Shown one piece after another: positions 22,333 through 29,706 of a DNA stretch of 64,000 bases. The position numbers and the translations under genes were made by a program. Origin of the DNA: Streptomyces sp. NBC_01232 (GTDB lineage Bacteria > Actinomycetota > Actinomycetes > Streptomycetales > Streptomycetaceae). The notes under the pieces were generated by a model, which was not told the DNA's origin, made no database searches, and saw only the letters and a program-made list of their open reading frames with translations. Location of the stretch: positions 3,516,501-3,580,500 of the forward strand of contig NZ_CP108518.1 in the NCBI RefSeq assembly GCF_035989885.1, written 5' to 3'. Each line of letters opens with the position of its first letter. Position 1 is the stretch's first letter.

Positions 22333-22347
22333 GCCAGCTCCTCTTGT

Positions 22348-22371
22348 TCCACTGGTGCCATTGCCAGTGGA
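22348..22371. promoter_or_regulatory. Inverted repeat in the zinc-ribbon gene leader
   Basis: TCCACTGG (22348-22355) and CCAGTGGA (22364-22371) form a perfect 8-bp inverted repeat with an 8-nt spacer, 16 nt upstream of the ATG at 22332. It may be an operator or a leader hairpin. Confidence 0.3.
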
Positions 22372-22492
22372 CGCCTCAACGGGCGGGAGCGCATCAGGCC
22401 CTGTCTACTGTTGGACGGTCCTTGGGCGAGTCATTCCGAAAGTGCCCGGTGCGCGGTCTGAGCTTTGCCTTTCAGGTTAGCTCTTTACCTGT

Positions 22493-23347
22493 CTACGGCA
22501 CCTTTTGTGCCGCGTTCTTTGCCGCGACCACCGCGTCGAACACCGCGCGCTTGGGTACGCCCGCCTCGGCCGCGACCGCCGCGATGGCTTCCTTGCGCCG
22601 CTCACCGGCCTCCTCGCGCACCCGCACCCTGCGCACGAGCTCCTCGTCGTCCACATCGCCGGGCACGGCCGCCGGGGCGCCCTCGACCACGACGGTGATC
22701 TCCCCGCGCACCCCTTCGGCGGCCCAGGCCGCGAGCTCGCCGAGCCCGCCGCGCTTGACCTCCTCATAGGTCTTGGTCAGCTCGCGGCAGACGGCGGCCC
22801 GCCGGTCGGCCCCGAAGACCTCGGCCATCGCGGCCAGGGTGTCGTCGAGCCGGTGCGGGGCCTCGAAGTAGACGAGCGTGCGCCGCTCGCCCTCGACCTC
22901 GCGCAGCCGGCCCAGGCGCTCCCCCGCCTTGCGCGGCAGGAACCCCTCGAAGCAGAACCGGTCCACCGGCAGCCCGGACATGGCGAGCGCGGTGAGCACC
23001 GCGGACGGCCCGGGGACGGCCGTGACCTTGATGTCCTTCTCCACGGCGGCGGCGACGAGCCGGTAGCCGGGGTCGGAGACCGAGGGCATGCCCGCGTCCG
23101 TCACCAGCAGCACGCGCGCCCCGCCGGCCAGGGCCTCCACCAGCTCCGGGGTGCGCGCCGACTCGTTTCCCTCGAAGTACGAGAGGACGCGCCCGGTGGT
23201 ATGCACGCCGAGCCCCTGGGTGAGCCGGCGCAGCCGCCGGGTGTCCTCGGCGGCGATCACATCGGCCCGCTCCAGCTCGGCCGCGAGGCGCGGCGGCGCG
23301 TCCGTGAGATCGCCGATGGGGGTGCCGGCGAGCACGAGCGTGCCCAT
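22493..23347 (-). CDS. rsmI: 16S rRNA (cytidine1402-2'-O)-methyltransferase
   Basis: This 284-residue tetrapyrrole-methylase-fold enzyme 2'-O-methylates C1402 in the decoding centre of 16S rRNA. The start LVLAGTPIGDL, the AAEDTRRLRRL segment, the VTDAGMPSVSDPG loop and VPGPSAVLTAL are all RsmI signatures. ATG 23347 has GGAGG 4 nt upstream and gives the family N-terminus; a GTG at 23410 with GAGGA 7 nt upstream is an alternative that adds 21 low-similarity residues. The gene is divergent from pmt. Confidence 0.92.
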   Translation of the reverse strand: MGTLVLAGTPIGDLTDAPPRLAAELERADVIAAEDTRRLRRLTQGLGVHTTGRVLSYFEGNESARTPELVEALAGGARVLLVTDAGMPSVSDPGYRLVAAAVEKDIKVTAVPGPSAVLTALAMSGLPVDRFCFEGFLPRKAGERLGRLREVEGERRTLVYFEAPHRLDDTLAAMAEVFGADRRAAVCRELTKTYEEVKRGGLGELAAWAAEGVRGEITVVVEGAPAAVPGDVDDEELVRRVRVREEAGERRKEAIAAVAAEAGVPKRAVFDAVVAAKNAAQKVP

Positions 23348-23477
23348 CAGGCCTCCGGCCGTGGCTGCAGTTGTGGTGGGCTCCGTACCGCGGGGCTGGT
23401 CAGTTGTCACCCGCCCATCCTCTCAGCCCGGTGCCCCGACGCCCCCCGCCGCTGGTGGCGCACACAGATCTCTTCCC

Positions 23478-23483
23478 TACGAT
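23478..23483 (+). promoter_or_regulatory. Putative pmt -10 element (leaderless)
   Basis: TACGAT lies 6 nt before the pmt GTG at 23490. No Shine-Dalgarno sequence precedes that GTG, so a leaderless mRNA is likely. Confidence 0.4.
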
Positions 23484-23489
23484 GTGCCG

Positions 23490-25259
23490 GTGACCAGTAC
23501 CGCGACGCCGCCGCCCAGCCCCGCGGGGGCCCCGCCCGCCTCCTGGGCGGGACGCGAAGATGAGCCGCCCACCTGGCTGCGCCGGCTGCGCGGCTTCGGC
23601 TACGTGCCGCCCGCCGCCGCGTCCGCGCGCGCGGACGTCCGCACCCGCCTGGTGCCCCCGTACACCCGGCCGTCCAAGCAGCTGTGGATGACCTTCGGGC
23701 TGCCGCCCGAGGTGTGGGGGACCTGGCAGCGGATCGTCTCGTGGGTGGGGCCGCTGCTGGTGGCGGCGGTCGCCGGGGTGCTGCGGTTCGTGCACCTGGG
23801 CAGCCCGAAGGCGGTGATATTCGACGAGACGTACTACGCCAAGGACGCCTGGGCCACGATCAAGCAGGGCTACGAGGCCAGCTGGCCCAAGGACATCGAC
23901 AAGTCGATCCTCGCCAACCCGGCCGGGGTCGCCCTCCCGGCGGATCCGGGCTACGTCGTGCACCCGCCCGTCGGCAAATGGGTGATCGGGCTGGGCGAGT
24001 GGATGTTCGGCTTCACGCCCTTCGGCTGGCGGTTCATGACCGCCGTGCTCGGCACCCTGTCGGTGCTGATGCTGTGCCGGATCGGCCGCCGCCTCTTCCG
24101 CTCGACCTTCCTGGGCTGCCTGGCGGGAGCGCTGCTCGCGGTGGACGGCCTGCACCTGGTGATGAGCCGCACCGCGCTGCTCGACCTGGTGCTGATGTTC
24201 TTCGTGCTCGCCGCCTTCGGGGCCCTGCTGATCGACCGTGACCGGGCCCGGGCCCGGCTCGCCGACGCGCTGCCGGTCGATCCGGAGGGCCGGACCGGAC
24301 CCGACGCGAGGATCGCCGAGACCCTGCGGCTGGGGTGGCGGCCGTACCGGATCCTGGCGGGCGTCTGTCTGGGTCTGGCCGCGGGCACGAAGTGGAACGG
24401 CTTCGTCGTCCTCGCCTTCTTCGGCATCCTGACCGTGCTGTGGGACGCCGCCGCGCGCCGCACCGCGGGCGCGGGAGCCCCGTACGCCGCGATGCTGCGG
24501 CGCGACGCGCTGCCCGCCTTCGTGTCCACCGTCCCGGTCGCGATCGTGACGTACGTGGCCTCGTGGTCGGGCTGGATCTTCAGCCCGGACAACGGCAAGG
24601 GCGGCTACCTGCGCGACTGGGCCGCCAAGCACGACCAGGGCAGTTCGCTCGGGTTCCTGCCGGAGTGGCTGCGCAGCCTGTGGCACTACGAGACCGAGGT
24701 CTACAACTTCCACGTCGGCCTGACCTCGGGGCACACCTACGAGTCCAACCCGTGGAGCTGGCTGGTCCTGGGCCGGCCCGTCTCCTACTTCTACGAGTCC
24801 CCCGAGCCGGGCACGGACGGCTGCCCGGCGACGCAGGCCGGCAAGTGCGCCCGAGAGGTCCTGGCCCTCGGCACCCCGCTGCTGTGGTGGGCGGGCTGCT
24901 TCGCGCTGCTGTACGTGCTGTGGCGGTGGTTCTTCCGCCGCGACTGGCGGGCGGGCGCGATCGCGTGCGGGCTGGCGGCGGGTCTGCTGCCCTGGTTCAA
25001 CTACCAGGAGCGGACGATCTTCTACTTCTACGCCGTGGTCTTCGTCCCGTACCTGTGCCTGGCGGTGGCGATGATGATCGGCGCCCTGCTGGGCCCGGCC
25101 GGATCGAGCGAACGCCGACGGGCGCTGGGCGCGATCGGAGCGGGGGTGCTGGTCCTGCTGATCGCCTGGAACTTCATCTACTTCTGGCCCATCTACACGG
25201 GCCAGACCCTCCCGATGGACTCCTGGCGCGGCCGCATGTGGCTGGACACCTGGGTCTAG
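23490..25259 (+). CDS. pmt: Dolichyl/polyprenyl-phosphate-mannose protein mannosyltransferase
   Basis: This 589-residue GT39 membrane enzyme transfers mannose from polyprenyl-phosphate-mannose to exported proteins. After a polar N-terminus of about 80 residues there are ten or more hydrophobic helices. The first outer loop has the essential acidic pair in FDETYYAKD (D112-E113). HPPVGKW and the C-terminal NYQERTIFYFYAVVF are also family features. In S. coelicolor Pmt supports phage phiC31 infection and normal antibiotic sensitivity. GTG 23490 is chosen by its position after a -10 element; GTG 23484 is also in frame. The last 94 nt around its stop recur at 28217-28310, bracketing the inserted cassette. 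Confidence 0.94.
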   Translation: MTSTATPPPSPAGAPPASWAGREDEPPTWLRRLRGFGYVPPAAASARADVRTRLVPPYTRPSKQLWMTFGLPPEVWGTWQRIVSWVGPLLVAAVAGVLRFVHLGSPKAVIFDETYYAKDAWATIKQGYEASWPKDIDKSILANPAGVALPADPGYVVHPPVGKWVIGLGEWMFGFTPFGWRFMTAVLGTLSVLMLCRIGRRLFRSTFLGCLAGALLAVDGLHLVMSRTALLDLVLMFFVLAAFGALLIDRDRARARLADALPVDPEGRTGPDARIAETLRLGWRPYRILAGVCLGLAAGTKWNGFVVLAFFGILTVLWDAAARRTAGAGAPYAAMLRRDALPAFVSTVPVAIVTYVASWSGWIFSPDNGKGGYLRDWAAKHDQGSSLGFLPEWLRSLWHYETEVYNFHVGLTSGHTYESNPWSWLVLGRPVSYFYESPEPGTDGCPATQAGKCAREVLALGTPLLWWAGCFALLYVLWRWFFRRDWRAGAIACGLAAGLLPWFNYQERTIFYFYAVVFVPYLCLAVAMMIGALLGPAGSSERRRALGAIGAGVLVLLIAWNFIYFWPIYTGQTLPMDSWRGRMWLDTWV

Positions 25260-25270
25260 CAGCGAAAACG
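25177..25270 (+). repeat. Left copy of the direct repeat (pmt 3' end)
   Basis: The pmt 3' end and the first bases after its stop match 28217-28310 at an offset of 3040 nt. There are only a few mismatches, and the match is exact over 49 nt (25215-25263 with 28255-28303). Two of the differences in the coding part are synonymous. The arrangement resembles the left junction of an element inserted at a gene 3' end. Confidence 0.85.
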
Positions 25271-25562
25271 GCGGGCCCGGCACCTTTTGGTGCCGGGCCC
25301 GTCGTGGTTATCGGTGGTGGTCGCCGGCCGTCGTGGGCTGCCCCCCGACGGCCCACAGACGGCCCAAGACCTCCGTCAGGCTCAAAGCCCCGACCGTGGG
25401 TACGTTGGTGTGGGGGCGTGCGCAACCCACTAGAAGATCCATCCGGCGAATCAGTGGTTAATCCACTACGGGTAGAGGCGCCGCCGGCCGTGGAGCGAAC
25501 GATCTGCTCTTCGACACCGCTATTGCTAGCGGGCAAATGTCTCACTCCCTGTGGAGGGAAAT
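25260..25562. other. Gap between pmt and the cupin gene
   Basis: The first 42 nt hold the pmt terminator. The remaining stretch to 25562 shows no gene. It is somewhat AT-richer near the end, and it should hold the promoter of the cupin gene, but no clear elements were identified. Confidence 0.4.
25272..25301 (+). terminator. pmt terminator
   Basis: A perfect 13-bp stem (25272-25284 with 25289-25301) closes a TTTT loop 12 nt past the pmt stop. Confidence 0.85.
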
Positions 25563-25904
25563 ATGACTAACTCTGCGGGTTTTTCAAGCTCATCGGTAAC
25601 CGCCCAGTCGTGGGAACCCTATTTCGAGGACGGCCGCGAGACGGGGGAGATTCACTGGCTCGTCAAGGCGGAAGAGGGCCAGATGTCAGGGCTGTGGAGG
25701 ATCGGCCCCGCGGAGGGTGCGGAGTTCCCCTACAAGCCGGCGGCCACGGACACGTTCCACGTGATCGAGGGTGAGGCCGAGCTGGAGACCCCGGACGGCG
25801 AGAAGATCGAGCTCGCGGCCGGGGGCATCTATTCCTTCCCTGCCGGATTCACGGGCACCTGGAGAACCCGGTCGCCGTTCATGAAGTTCTTCGTCGTGGG
25901 CTGA
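25563..25904 (+). CDS. Cupin-domain protein of the inserted cassette
   Basis: This 113-residue protein is a single small cupin barrel of the DUF861/EutQ-like type. The core runs FHVIEGEAELETPDG and then IYSFPAGFTGTWRTRSP, with W-x-V/R-T at the end. Only part of the usual metal-binding histidine set is visible (H-V-I-E-G-E gives one histidine and a glutamate), so metal binding is uncertain. The ATG at 25563 has GGAGG 5 nt upstream. It precedes the FAD amine oxidase by 159 nt. Small cupins of this kind often accompany FAD-dependent amine or amino-acid oxidases, so a shared pathway is plausible but unproven. Confidence 0.75.
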   Translation: MTNSAGFSSSSVTAQSWEPYFEDGRETGEIHWLVKAEEGQMSGLWRIGPAEGAEFPYKPAATDTFHVIEGEAELETPDGEKIELAAGGIYSFPAGFTGTWRTRSPFMKFFVVG

Positions 25905-26063
25905 GAACAGGTGCTGGACGCAGCGCGATACTTGCGTCGGCGTGCCCCCAGGAAATGAACCGAGAAGACACGAGTTTCAGGCAGAGCGTGGCGCGCGATC
26001 GGCTGCCGCCCATTCCCGGATAGTGGCTCGCGAGTCAGGCCGGACGAGGTAAGGGAGCAGATC

Positions 26064-27383
26064 GTGGGGACGTCAGATTCTGAAGTGGATGTCGTGATCG
26101 TAGGCGGCGGTTTCGCCGGCGTGACGGCCGCGCGTGAATTGTCGGCGCGCGGGCGTCGGGCGGTGCTGGTCGAGGCGCGTGACCGTCTGGGCGGCCGGAC
26201 CTACACGAAGGACCACGACGGGCATCCGATGGAGTTCGGCGGCACGTGGGTCCACCCTCTGCAGCCGCACGTGTGGTCGGAGGTCGACCGGTACGCGGTC
26301 GAGACAGAGACGTTCCCGGTGCTGGAGGGGCTGCGGCAGGCGGTCGTCTCCGACGGCAGCGTCGTGGACCTGTCCGACGAGGACGTCGAGCGGGCGCTGG
26401 AGGCGTTCGACGAGTTCTGCGCCCCGGGTATGAGCCTCTTCCCGGAGCCCTTCCTGGAAACGGTGAGTTCGGACCCGGACGGCCTGGGCGGGCGGTCGAT
26501 GCGCGACCTGCTCGACTCCTTCAAGGCCGAGCCGGTGCTGCATGACTGGGTGGAGGGGATGTGCTGCCTGGTCGCGTTCGGTCCCCTCGAGAAGTCCGGC
26601 GCCTCCGAGATCTTCCGGTGCCACGCCCTGGCCGGGTACAGCGCGGCGCAGGCCATGGCCGCCCTGTCGCAGACGAAGCTGGTCAAGGGGACACGCGAGC
26701 TGATCAACTCCATTGCCGGGCAGGCCACCCTGGCCGACATCCGCCTCAACTCGCCTGTGCAGCGTGTCATCCAGAGCGGTGACGGGGTGCGGGTCGAGCT
26801 GGAGAACGGCGAGGCCGTCAGCGCGCCGACCGCGCTGATCGCGCTGCCGATGAACGTGCTGAACAGTGTGAAGTTCGAACCTGAGCTGTCCGAGATCAAG
26901 AGGATCGCGTCGGCCGACCGGCACGCGGGTGCCGGCAGGAAGTGCTTCGTCCGCGTCAAGGGCGACATCGGCAACGTGAGCATCGTGGCCCCCGAGGCCC
27001 ATGCGGTGAACTTCGTGGTCACCTACACCCACGACTCGGAAGGCTCGTGGCTGATCGTGTTCTCCGCCAACCCGGACAAGCTGCAGATGAGCCAGTTCGA
27101 CGACGTCCAGGGCATGCAGACAGCGCTGCAGCCGCTCCTGCCGGGCGTCGAGGTGGAGAGCATCGTCGGCTGGGACTGGGCCGGCGACCCGCTCGCGCTC
27201 GGCACGTGGTGCATCTTCAGGCCGGGGCAACTGGCGAAGGTGCTGCCGGACCTGCGCACCACCGAGGGCCGGCTGTTCTTCGCGGGCGCCGACTCGGCGA
27301 CCGTGTGGCGCGGTTTCATCGACGGGGCGATCGAGAGCGGCTACCGCTCCGCCCGCGACATCGACACCTACCTGACCAGCTGA
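26064..27383 (+). CDS. FAD-dependent amine oxidase
   Basis: This 439-residue flavoprotein belongs to the monoamine oxidase/polyamine oxidase/L-amino-acid oxidase fold. The dinucleotide motif VVIVGGGFAGVTAAREL is at the N-terminus, then EARDRLGGRTYT and MEFGGTWVHP contact FAD, and the C-terminal RLFFAGADSATVWRGFIDGAIESG closes the flavin site. The substrate amine is unknown. There is no signal peptide, so it is cytosolic. The GTG start has AAGGGAG 6 nt upstream. It is the second gene of the pmt-flanked cassette; no transporter or aldehyde dehydrogenase is next to it to suggest a substrate. Confidence 0.88.
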   Translation: MGTSDSEVDVVIVGGGFAGVTAARELSARGRRAVLVEARDRLGGRTYTKDHDGHPMEFGGTWVHPLQPHVWSEVDRYAVETETFPVLEGLRQAVVSDGSVVDLSDEDVERALEAFDEFCAPGMSLFPEPFLETVSSDPDGLGGRSMRDLLDSFKAEPVLHDWVEGMCCLVAFGPLEKSGASEIFRCHALAGYSAAQAMAALSQTKLVKGTRELINSIAGQATLADIRLNSPVQRVIQSGDGVRVELENGEAVSAPTALIALPMNVLNSVKFEPELSEIKRIASADRHAGAGRKCFVRVKGDIGNVSIVAPEAHAVNFVVTYTHDSEGSWLIVFSANPDKLQMSQFDDVQGMQTALQPLLPGVEVESIVGWDWAGDPLALGTWCIFRPGQLAKVLPDLRTTEGRLFFAGADSATVWRGFIDGAIESGYRSARDIDTYLTS

Positions 27384-27425
27384 TCACCGGCGGCGGCGCC
27401 TGCTTCGGGCGCCGCCGCCGTGATC
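27382..27425. terminator. Hairpin between convergent cassette genes
   Basis: GATCACCGGCGGCGGCGCC (27382-27400) pairs with 27408-27425 with one bulge. It overlaps the amine oxidase stop and lies between that gene and the convergent membrane-protein gene. Confidence 0.75.
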
Positions 27426-27428
27426 CGG

Positions 27429-28118
27429 CTACGGGTCCTCGGTGACGGTCAGGGCGGAGGGGGCGAGCACCCACAGCAGGGCCCGGCCGGTGAGTGGCGT
27501 GGTGGCGATGAGGGAGAGGTAGACCTCGGCCACCGATCCGTCGCCCCGCAGCACGTCGAGGTCGCCGGACAGCCGCGACAGCAGGAGCAGGGCGATGTCG
27601 ACGATGAGCCATGAGGCCAGGTTGGCGCCGATCCACCACTTCCAGCGTGTGGTGACCTTGCGCAGGACGAACGACTGCGACAGGCCGAGCAGGGGCCCCA
27701 GGGCCAGGCTCTGGCTGGCGGCCAGGAGATAGGCCATCGACACGTCCTGGTCGGATTTCTGGGCGCCGATCACCGCAGGCATGATCACCAGCAGCCAGGC
27801 GAGCAGCGCCGGGCCGATGTTGGACGTCACCCACGCCTTGCGGGCAATGTCCACCCGCTCCCGCACGACCAGCCACTGCAACGTGCCGAGGACACCCCCG
27901 AACAGCACGGCTCCCAGTGTCGCGATCACCAGAGCCACCACCACGTGACCACTGGCAAGGCGCAGGTGCAGCACGTCACTGCCCAGCAGCGCCAGCGCGA
28001 CACCCACGCTCAGGACGATGACGAACGCGATCGAGTTGTACGCGATCCACCGCCAGTACAGCCGGACCTCCCACCCACTCGACGCCGGCACCCCACGAGC
28101 AGAACCAGAAGCGGTCAT
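27429..28118 (-). CDS. Polytopic membrane protein of unknown function
   Basis: This 229-residue protein is not recognised. It has about six hydrophobic helices (roughly 27-47, 58-80, 97-117, 130-150, 165-185 and a C-terminal segment). The helices are linked by short charged loops such as RERVDIARKAW and RKVTTRWKWW, a pattern seen in small conserved membrane proteins with paired helices. The ATG has AGGAG 6 nt upstream. It lies inside the pmt-flanked cassette, convergent with the amine oxidase. No catalytic motif is visible; transport or sensing is only a guess. Confidence 0.7.
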   Translation of the reverse strand: MTASGSARGVPASSGWEVRLYWRWIAYNSIAFVIVLSVGVALALLGSDVLHLRLASGHVVVALVIATLGAVLFGGVLGTLQWLVVRERVDIARKAWVTSNIGPALLAWLLVIMPAVIGAQKSDQDVSMAYLLAASQSLALGPLLGLSQSFVLRKVTTRWKWWIGANLASWLIVDIALLLLSRLSGDLDVLRGDGSVAEVYLSLIATTPLTGRALLWVLAPSALTVTEDP

Positions 28119-28216
28119 CGCCCACTCCTACCGTGTCACCGGCCGCCCGCAGCGTAGACCCACTGATCAGCCCGCACGGCAAGGGTTTCAGGTGTCGCTT
28201 GGCAACGTCAGAGACG

Positions 28217-28299
28217 TCTACTGCTGGCCGATCTACACGGGCCAGACCCTCCCCATGGACTCCTGGCGCGGCCGCATGTGGCTGGACACCTGGGTCTAG
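28217..28299 (+). pseudogene. pmt: pmt 3'-end remnant
   Basis: The last 27 codons of pmt (ending PMDSWRGRMWLDTWV and TAG) are present without the rest of the gene. Proline codons CCC/CCG and CCG/CCC are exchanged relative to the intact gene, and one phenylalanine codon reads cysteine. The upstream frame is open to 28018 but is unrelated. It is probably the displaced original end of pmt, or a copy brought in with the cassette. Confidence 0.8.
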
Positions 28300-28310
28300 C
28301 AGCCAGAACG
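28217..28310 (+). repeat. Right copy of the direct repeat
   Basis: This segment matches 25177-25270 around the pmt stop codon and marks the right end of the cassette. It is followed by its own terminator, a different sequence from the left-hand one. Confidence 0.85.
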
Positions 28311-28312
28311 AG

Positions 28313-28340
28313 GGCCCCGATGCCGGACGGCGTCGGGGCC
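28313..28340. terminator. Terminator beyond the pmt remnant
   Basis: A 12-bp stem (28313-28324 with 28329-28340), with one G-T wobble, follows the remnant stop at the same relative position as the pmt terminator. It can also terminate the minus-strand secreted-protein gene. Confidence 0.75.
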
Positions 28341-28353
28341 TTCGTCGTCGGGG

Positions 28354-28617
28354 CTAGCGGGACGCCTCGCATGCCGAGGCCGCTACGTCCTTGCTCGCGC
28401 CTGCTTCGGCGAGGCTGGCGCTGCAGCTGGTCTGGTTGCCGATCGCCCCCTGGTAGCACGCCTCGGCCACGCCGCCGGTGACCTTCGCAGCGTGCTTGGC
28501 GACGTACTGCTCGCAGGCCTGTACGTCCGCCTGGGCGGACGGGGCGGCGACGACCACGCCGCCGACCGCGAGGGCCAGGCCTGCCAGGATGCTGGGGATT
28601 CGAGCCGACGGACGCAT
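28354..28617 (-). CDS. Small secreted protein with four cysteines
   Basis: This 87-residue protein has a clear signal peptide, MRPSARIPSILAGLALAVGG and on to PSAQA, with predicted cleavage after residue 30. The mature 57 residues (starting DVQACEQYV) have cysteines at 35, 54, 65 and 83, consistent with two disulfide bonds, and no aromatic-rich chaplin motif. No family is assigned. The ATG at 28617 is chosen as the start because it begins the signal peptide; the ribosome-binding site is weak. It is the first gene to the right of the cassette. Confidence 0.7.
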   Translation of the reverse strand: MRPSARIPSILAGLALAVGGVVVAAPSAQADVQACEQYVAKHAAKVTGGVAEACYQGAIGNQTSCSASLAEAGASKDVAASACEASR

Positions 28618-28804
28618 GCGGATGCACCTGCTCTCTCGGTCGGTCACGCGGTCCGCCGGCGCGCCGGACCGCGGGCGGGGTCGGCGGCGTGGAGCAGGCA
28701 CTCCGGGGGCGAGCGGCTCGACGCATCGGCCTTCCCCCGCCCTTCCGACGCTAGAACACGGCACCGGAGCACGCACGTTCGGACCGGGCGGGCCCGCGGG
28801 CGCC

Positions 28805-29554
28805 TCAGGCCGACGGCAGGCCGAGCGTGACCGGCCCGAAGCCGGCCGGCAGCCGGCGCACGGCCAGGGCCGCGGCCTCGGGCGCCGTGGTGAACTCGCC
28901 CAGGTCCGGGGTGATGAAGCCGGTGCCCACCCCGTACGTGCCGTCGTCACCCGTGGTCAGGCACGGGCTGCCGAGCGTCAGGCTCGGGCGGGTGGTGGGC
29001 GAGAAGCGCAGCGCCCAGTGGCTCGTGAACGGGTAGAGAGCGCGCAGGGCCGGCTCGGCGTACGCCGCCTCGACCAGGGCCAGGTAATGCTCCTGCCAGG
29101 AGTACTCCAGCTCGCGCGCCCCCCGGAGCAAGCCCTGCCACTCCGACTCCACCAGGCGGACGGGATCGAGGTCGGGCACCTCGAAGCGGCCCGTCAGGTG
29201 CACGAACGGGGCCGCCCGGCGGATGTCGTCGAGGGACTCGCCGTGGTGCCAGGCCCGGGCCGCCGCGGCGACCTGGGCCAGATCGTCCGTGTCCCCGTCG
29301 ATGAGGCACGAGCCCTGGAACGGTTCCTCGCCGCGGATCGACCAGCGCCGCCCGTACTCCCATGCGCTGATCCGCAGCGGCTCGCGGTGCGCCGGCGTGC
29401 TCGCGACGCTCGCGTGCAGCAGCGGACCGGAGCCGGGCGAGGCCGGGAGAACGAAGTCGAGGCCGCCTTCCGCCGCCGCTCGGAGCGCCGCGGCGAGGCT
29501 GCCGCGGGCCGCGACGTCGGGGTACAGGACGGCGGGATCGGGAGGTGTGGGCAC
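28805..29554 (-). CDS. DUF6193-like hypothetical protein
   Basis: This 249-residue cytosolic protein has the pattern WHHGESLDDIRRAAPFVHLTG, then RLVESEWQGLL, then WALRFSPTTRP. I recognise these as features of the DUF6193 family, often annotated natural-product biosynthesis protein. That assignment is from memory and tentative. No catalytic residues are identified. The GTG at 29554 is a poor start, with AGGAG only 2 nt upstream; a TTG at 29617 is in frame. It is divergent from the penicillin-binding protein gene, and no biosynthetic cluster is nearby. Confidence 0.6.
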   Translation of the reverse strand: MPTPPDPAVLYPDVAARGSLAAALRAAAEGGLDFVLPASPGSGPLLHASVASTPAHREPLRISAWEYGRRWSIRGEEPFQGSCLIDGDTDDLAQVAAAARAWHHGESLDDIRRAAPFVHLTGRFEVPDLDPVRLVESEWQGLLRGARELEYSWQEHYLALVEAAYAEPALRALYPFTSHWALRFSPTTRPSLTLGSPCLTTGDDGTYGVGTGFITPDLGEFTTAPEAAALAVRRLPAGFGPVTLGLPSA

Positions 29555-29706
29555 AGCTCCTGATTGTGCCCGGTCCGCGGGCCGGGATCCTCGCCGGATG
29601 TCCCGGTCCGGTAACAACGACGTACCGGATCGCTGCTCAGAGTAAAGTCCGCACCAAGGGTTCTTTGAACATGTTCAGGAGCCGTCGTCATGGGGGAAGG
29701 ACTCAA

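Noticed and set aside
28018..28299. 93-codon open frame over the right cassette junction as a gene
   Set aside because: Only its last 27 codons have homology (the pmt end); the rest is the antisense of the membrane-protein gene and intergenic DNA with no start signal.
28618..28804. Gene in the gap between the secreted protein and the DUF6193-like protein
   Set aside because: The longer frame (to 28950) lacks family similarity. The gap contains only a hairpin at 28647-28673 (CGCGGTCCG/CGGACCGCG) that may be a terminator of the DUF6193-like gene.
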